Origin: Paraburkholderia sp. FT54
GTDB lineage: Bacteria > Pseudomonadota > Gammaproteobacteria > Burkholderiales > Burkholderiaceae
Assembly (NCBI RefSeq): GCF_031585635.1
Contig: NZ_CP134195.1
Span: 2,976,001 to 3,040,000 of the forward strand
DNA: 64,000 nt
Reading direction: 5' to 3'
Every line of letters begins with the position of its first letter. Position 1 is the first letter of the stretch. A program made the translations under genes and the position numbers. The notes beneath the pieces are model-generated. The model did not search any database, was not told the origin of the DNA, and worked only from the letters and a program-made list of their open reading frames with translations. Below, in pieces: positions 63,788 to 64,000 of the stretch.

Positions 63788-64000
63788 ATGGCACGCCCTC
63801 CAGACCCCGCACGCCTCGAAGCGATCAAGACCATCCGCGAGCTTACGTGCATGCATGGCCCAGTCGATGGACCGCGTCGCGCTCGCCTGCGGTTTCCTGA
63901 CGTTCCAGTTCCCACATGGCACCGTTGGGTCAAGATGACGCGCGACGAGGATCGGAACCTGGTTGAAGAGGTGGCGGCCGTGGTTCCTCATCCGGCCCGG
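63788..64000 (+). CDS. Unidentified phage-type protein, 3' end outside window
   Basis: An open frame from ATG to the window edge (71 codons): MARPPDPARLEAIKTIRELT, ARLRFPDVPVPTWHRWVKMT, RDEDRNLVEEVAAVV. The PVPTWHRWV segment looks like a DNA-recognition helix, as in small terminase or regulatory proteins, but the family is not recognised. Confidence 0.5.
   Translation, partial: MARPPDPARLEAIKTIRELTCMHGPVDGPRRARLRFPDVPVPTWHRWVKMTRDEDRNLVEEVAAVVPHPAR

Overview
The window is a high-GC chromosomal stretch of a Burkholderia-type beta-proteobacterium, most likely Paraburkholderia. This rests on gene content and order (rsxB-nth-DUF1841, MoxR/VWA, tal, FUSC, mctP-DUF3311, ubiC, htpG, parC/parE, uup) and on a 30-bp perfect palindrome of a kind I associate with Burkholderia intergenic DNA. 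No species is claimed.

Layout. 1-39.2 kb is housekeeping DNA: electron transport and base-excision repair (rsxB, nth), two cytochromes c, a MoxR ATPase/VWA pair, a benzoate transporter, transaldolase, a FUSC pump, the MctP monocarboxylate permease, a ubiC/glycosylase/spermidine-synthase-like operon, two TPR glycosyltransferases, htpG, a MocR regulator followed by aminotransferase/RidA/PhzF genes, a GGDEF-EAL protein, a ChrA-type transporter, topoisomerase IV and an ABC-F ATPase. 39.4-49.6 kb and 52.3-62.4 kb are the two halves of one decayed lambda-like prophage. They are separated by a 2.6-kb host block (tRNA-Arg, GlxA regulator, GNAT, rubredoxin). 62.9 kb to the end has an iteron-like repeat field and the start of an unidentified gene, probably another phage-type element.

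Main discovery. The two prophage halves look like the product of a 12.9-kb inversion. The N-terminal part of a ParB-like gene lies on the minus strand at 52264-52462 and its C-terminal part on the plus strand at 39366-39604. Each breaks at an inverted copy of the 6-mer GGGATC, and re-inverting the interval joins them in frame. The re-inverted map gives one prophage of about 20 kb running from tRNA-Arg(CCT), with integrase and arm-type repeats beside it, to a matching arm repeat and degenerate tRNA 3'-end copy at 62.28-62.37 kb. A second, nested inversion of about 1 kb splits the phage portal gene at an inverted GGCAAC, and undoing it also restores the frame. Capsid and tail genes are missing, and primase, terminase, portal, an excisionase and a small early gene are truncated or frameshifted, so the prophage is defective.

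Cargo. Near the far prophage end are a DUF1275 membrane protein, small lipoproteins and a trypsin-fold serine protease with a small partner that resembles part of its own N-terminal region. This pair is the best candidate for an undescribed accessory system. All statements come from reading the sequence; no database search was run.
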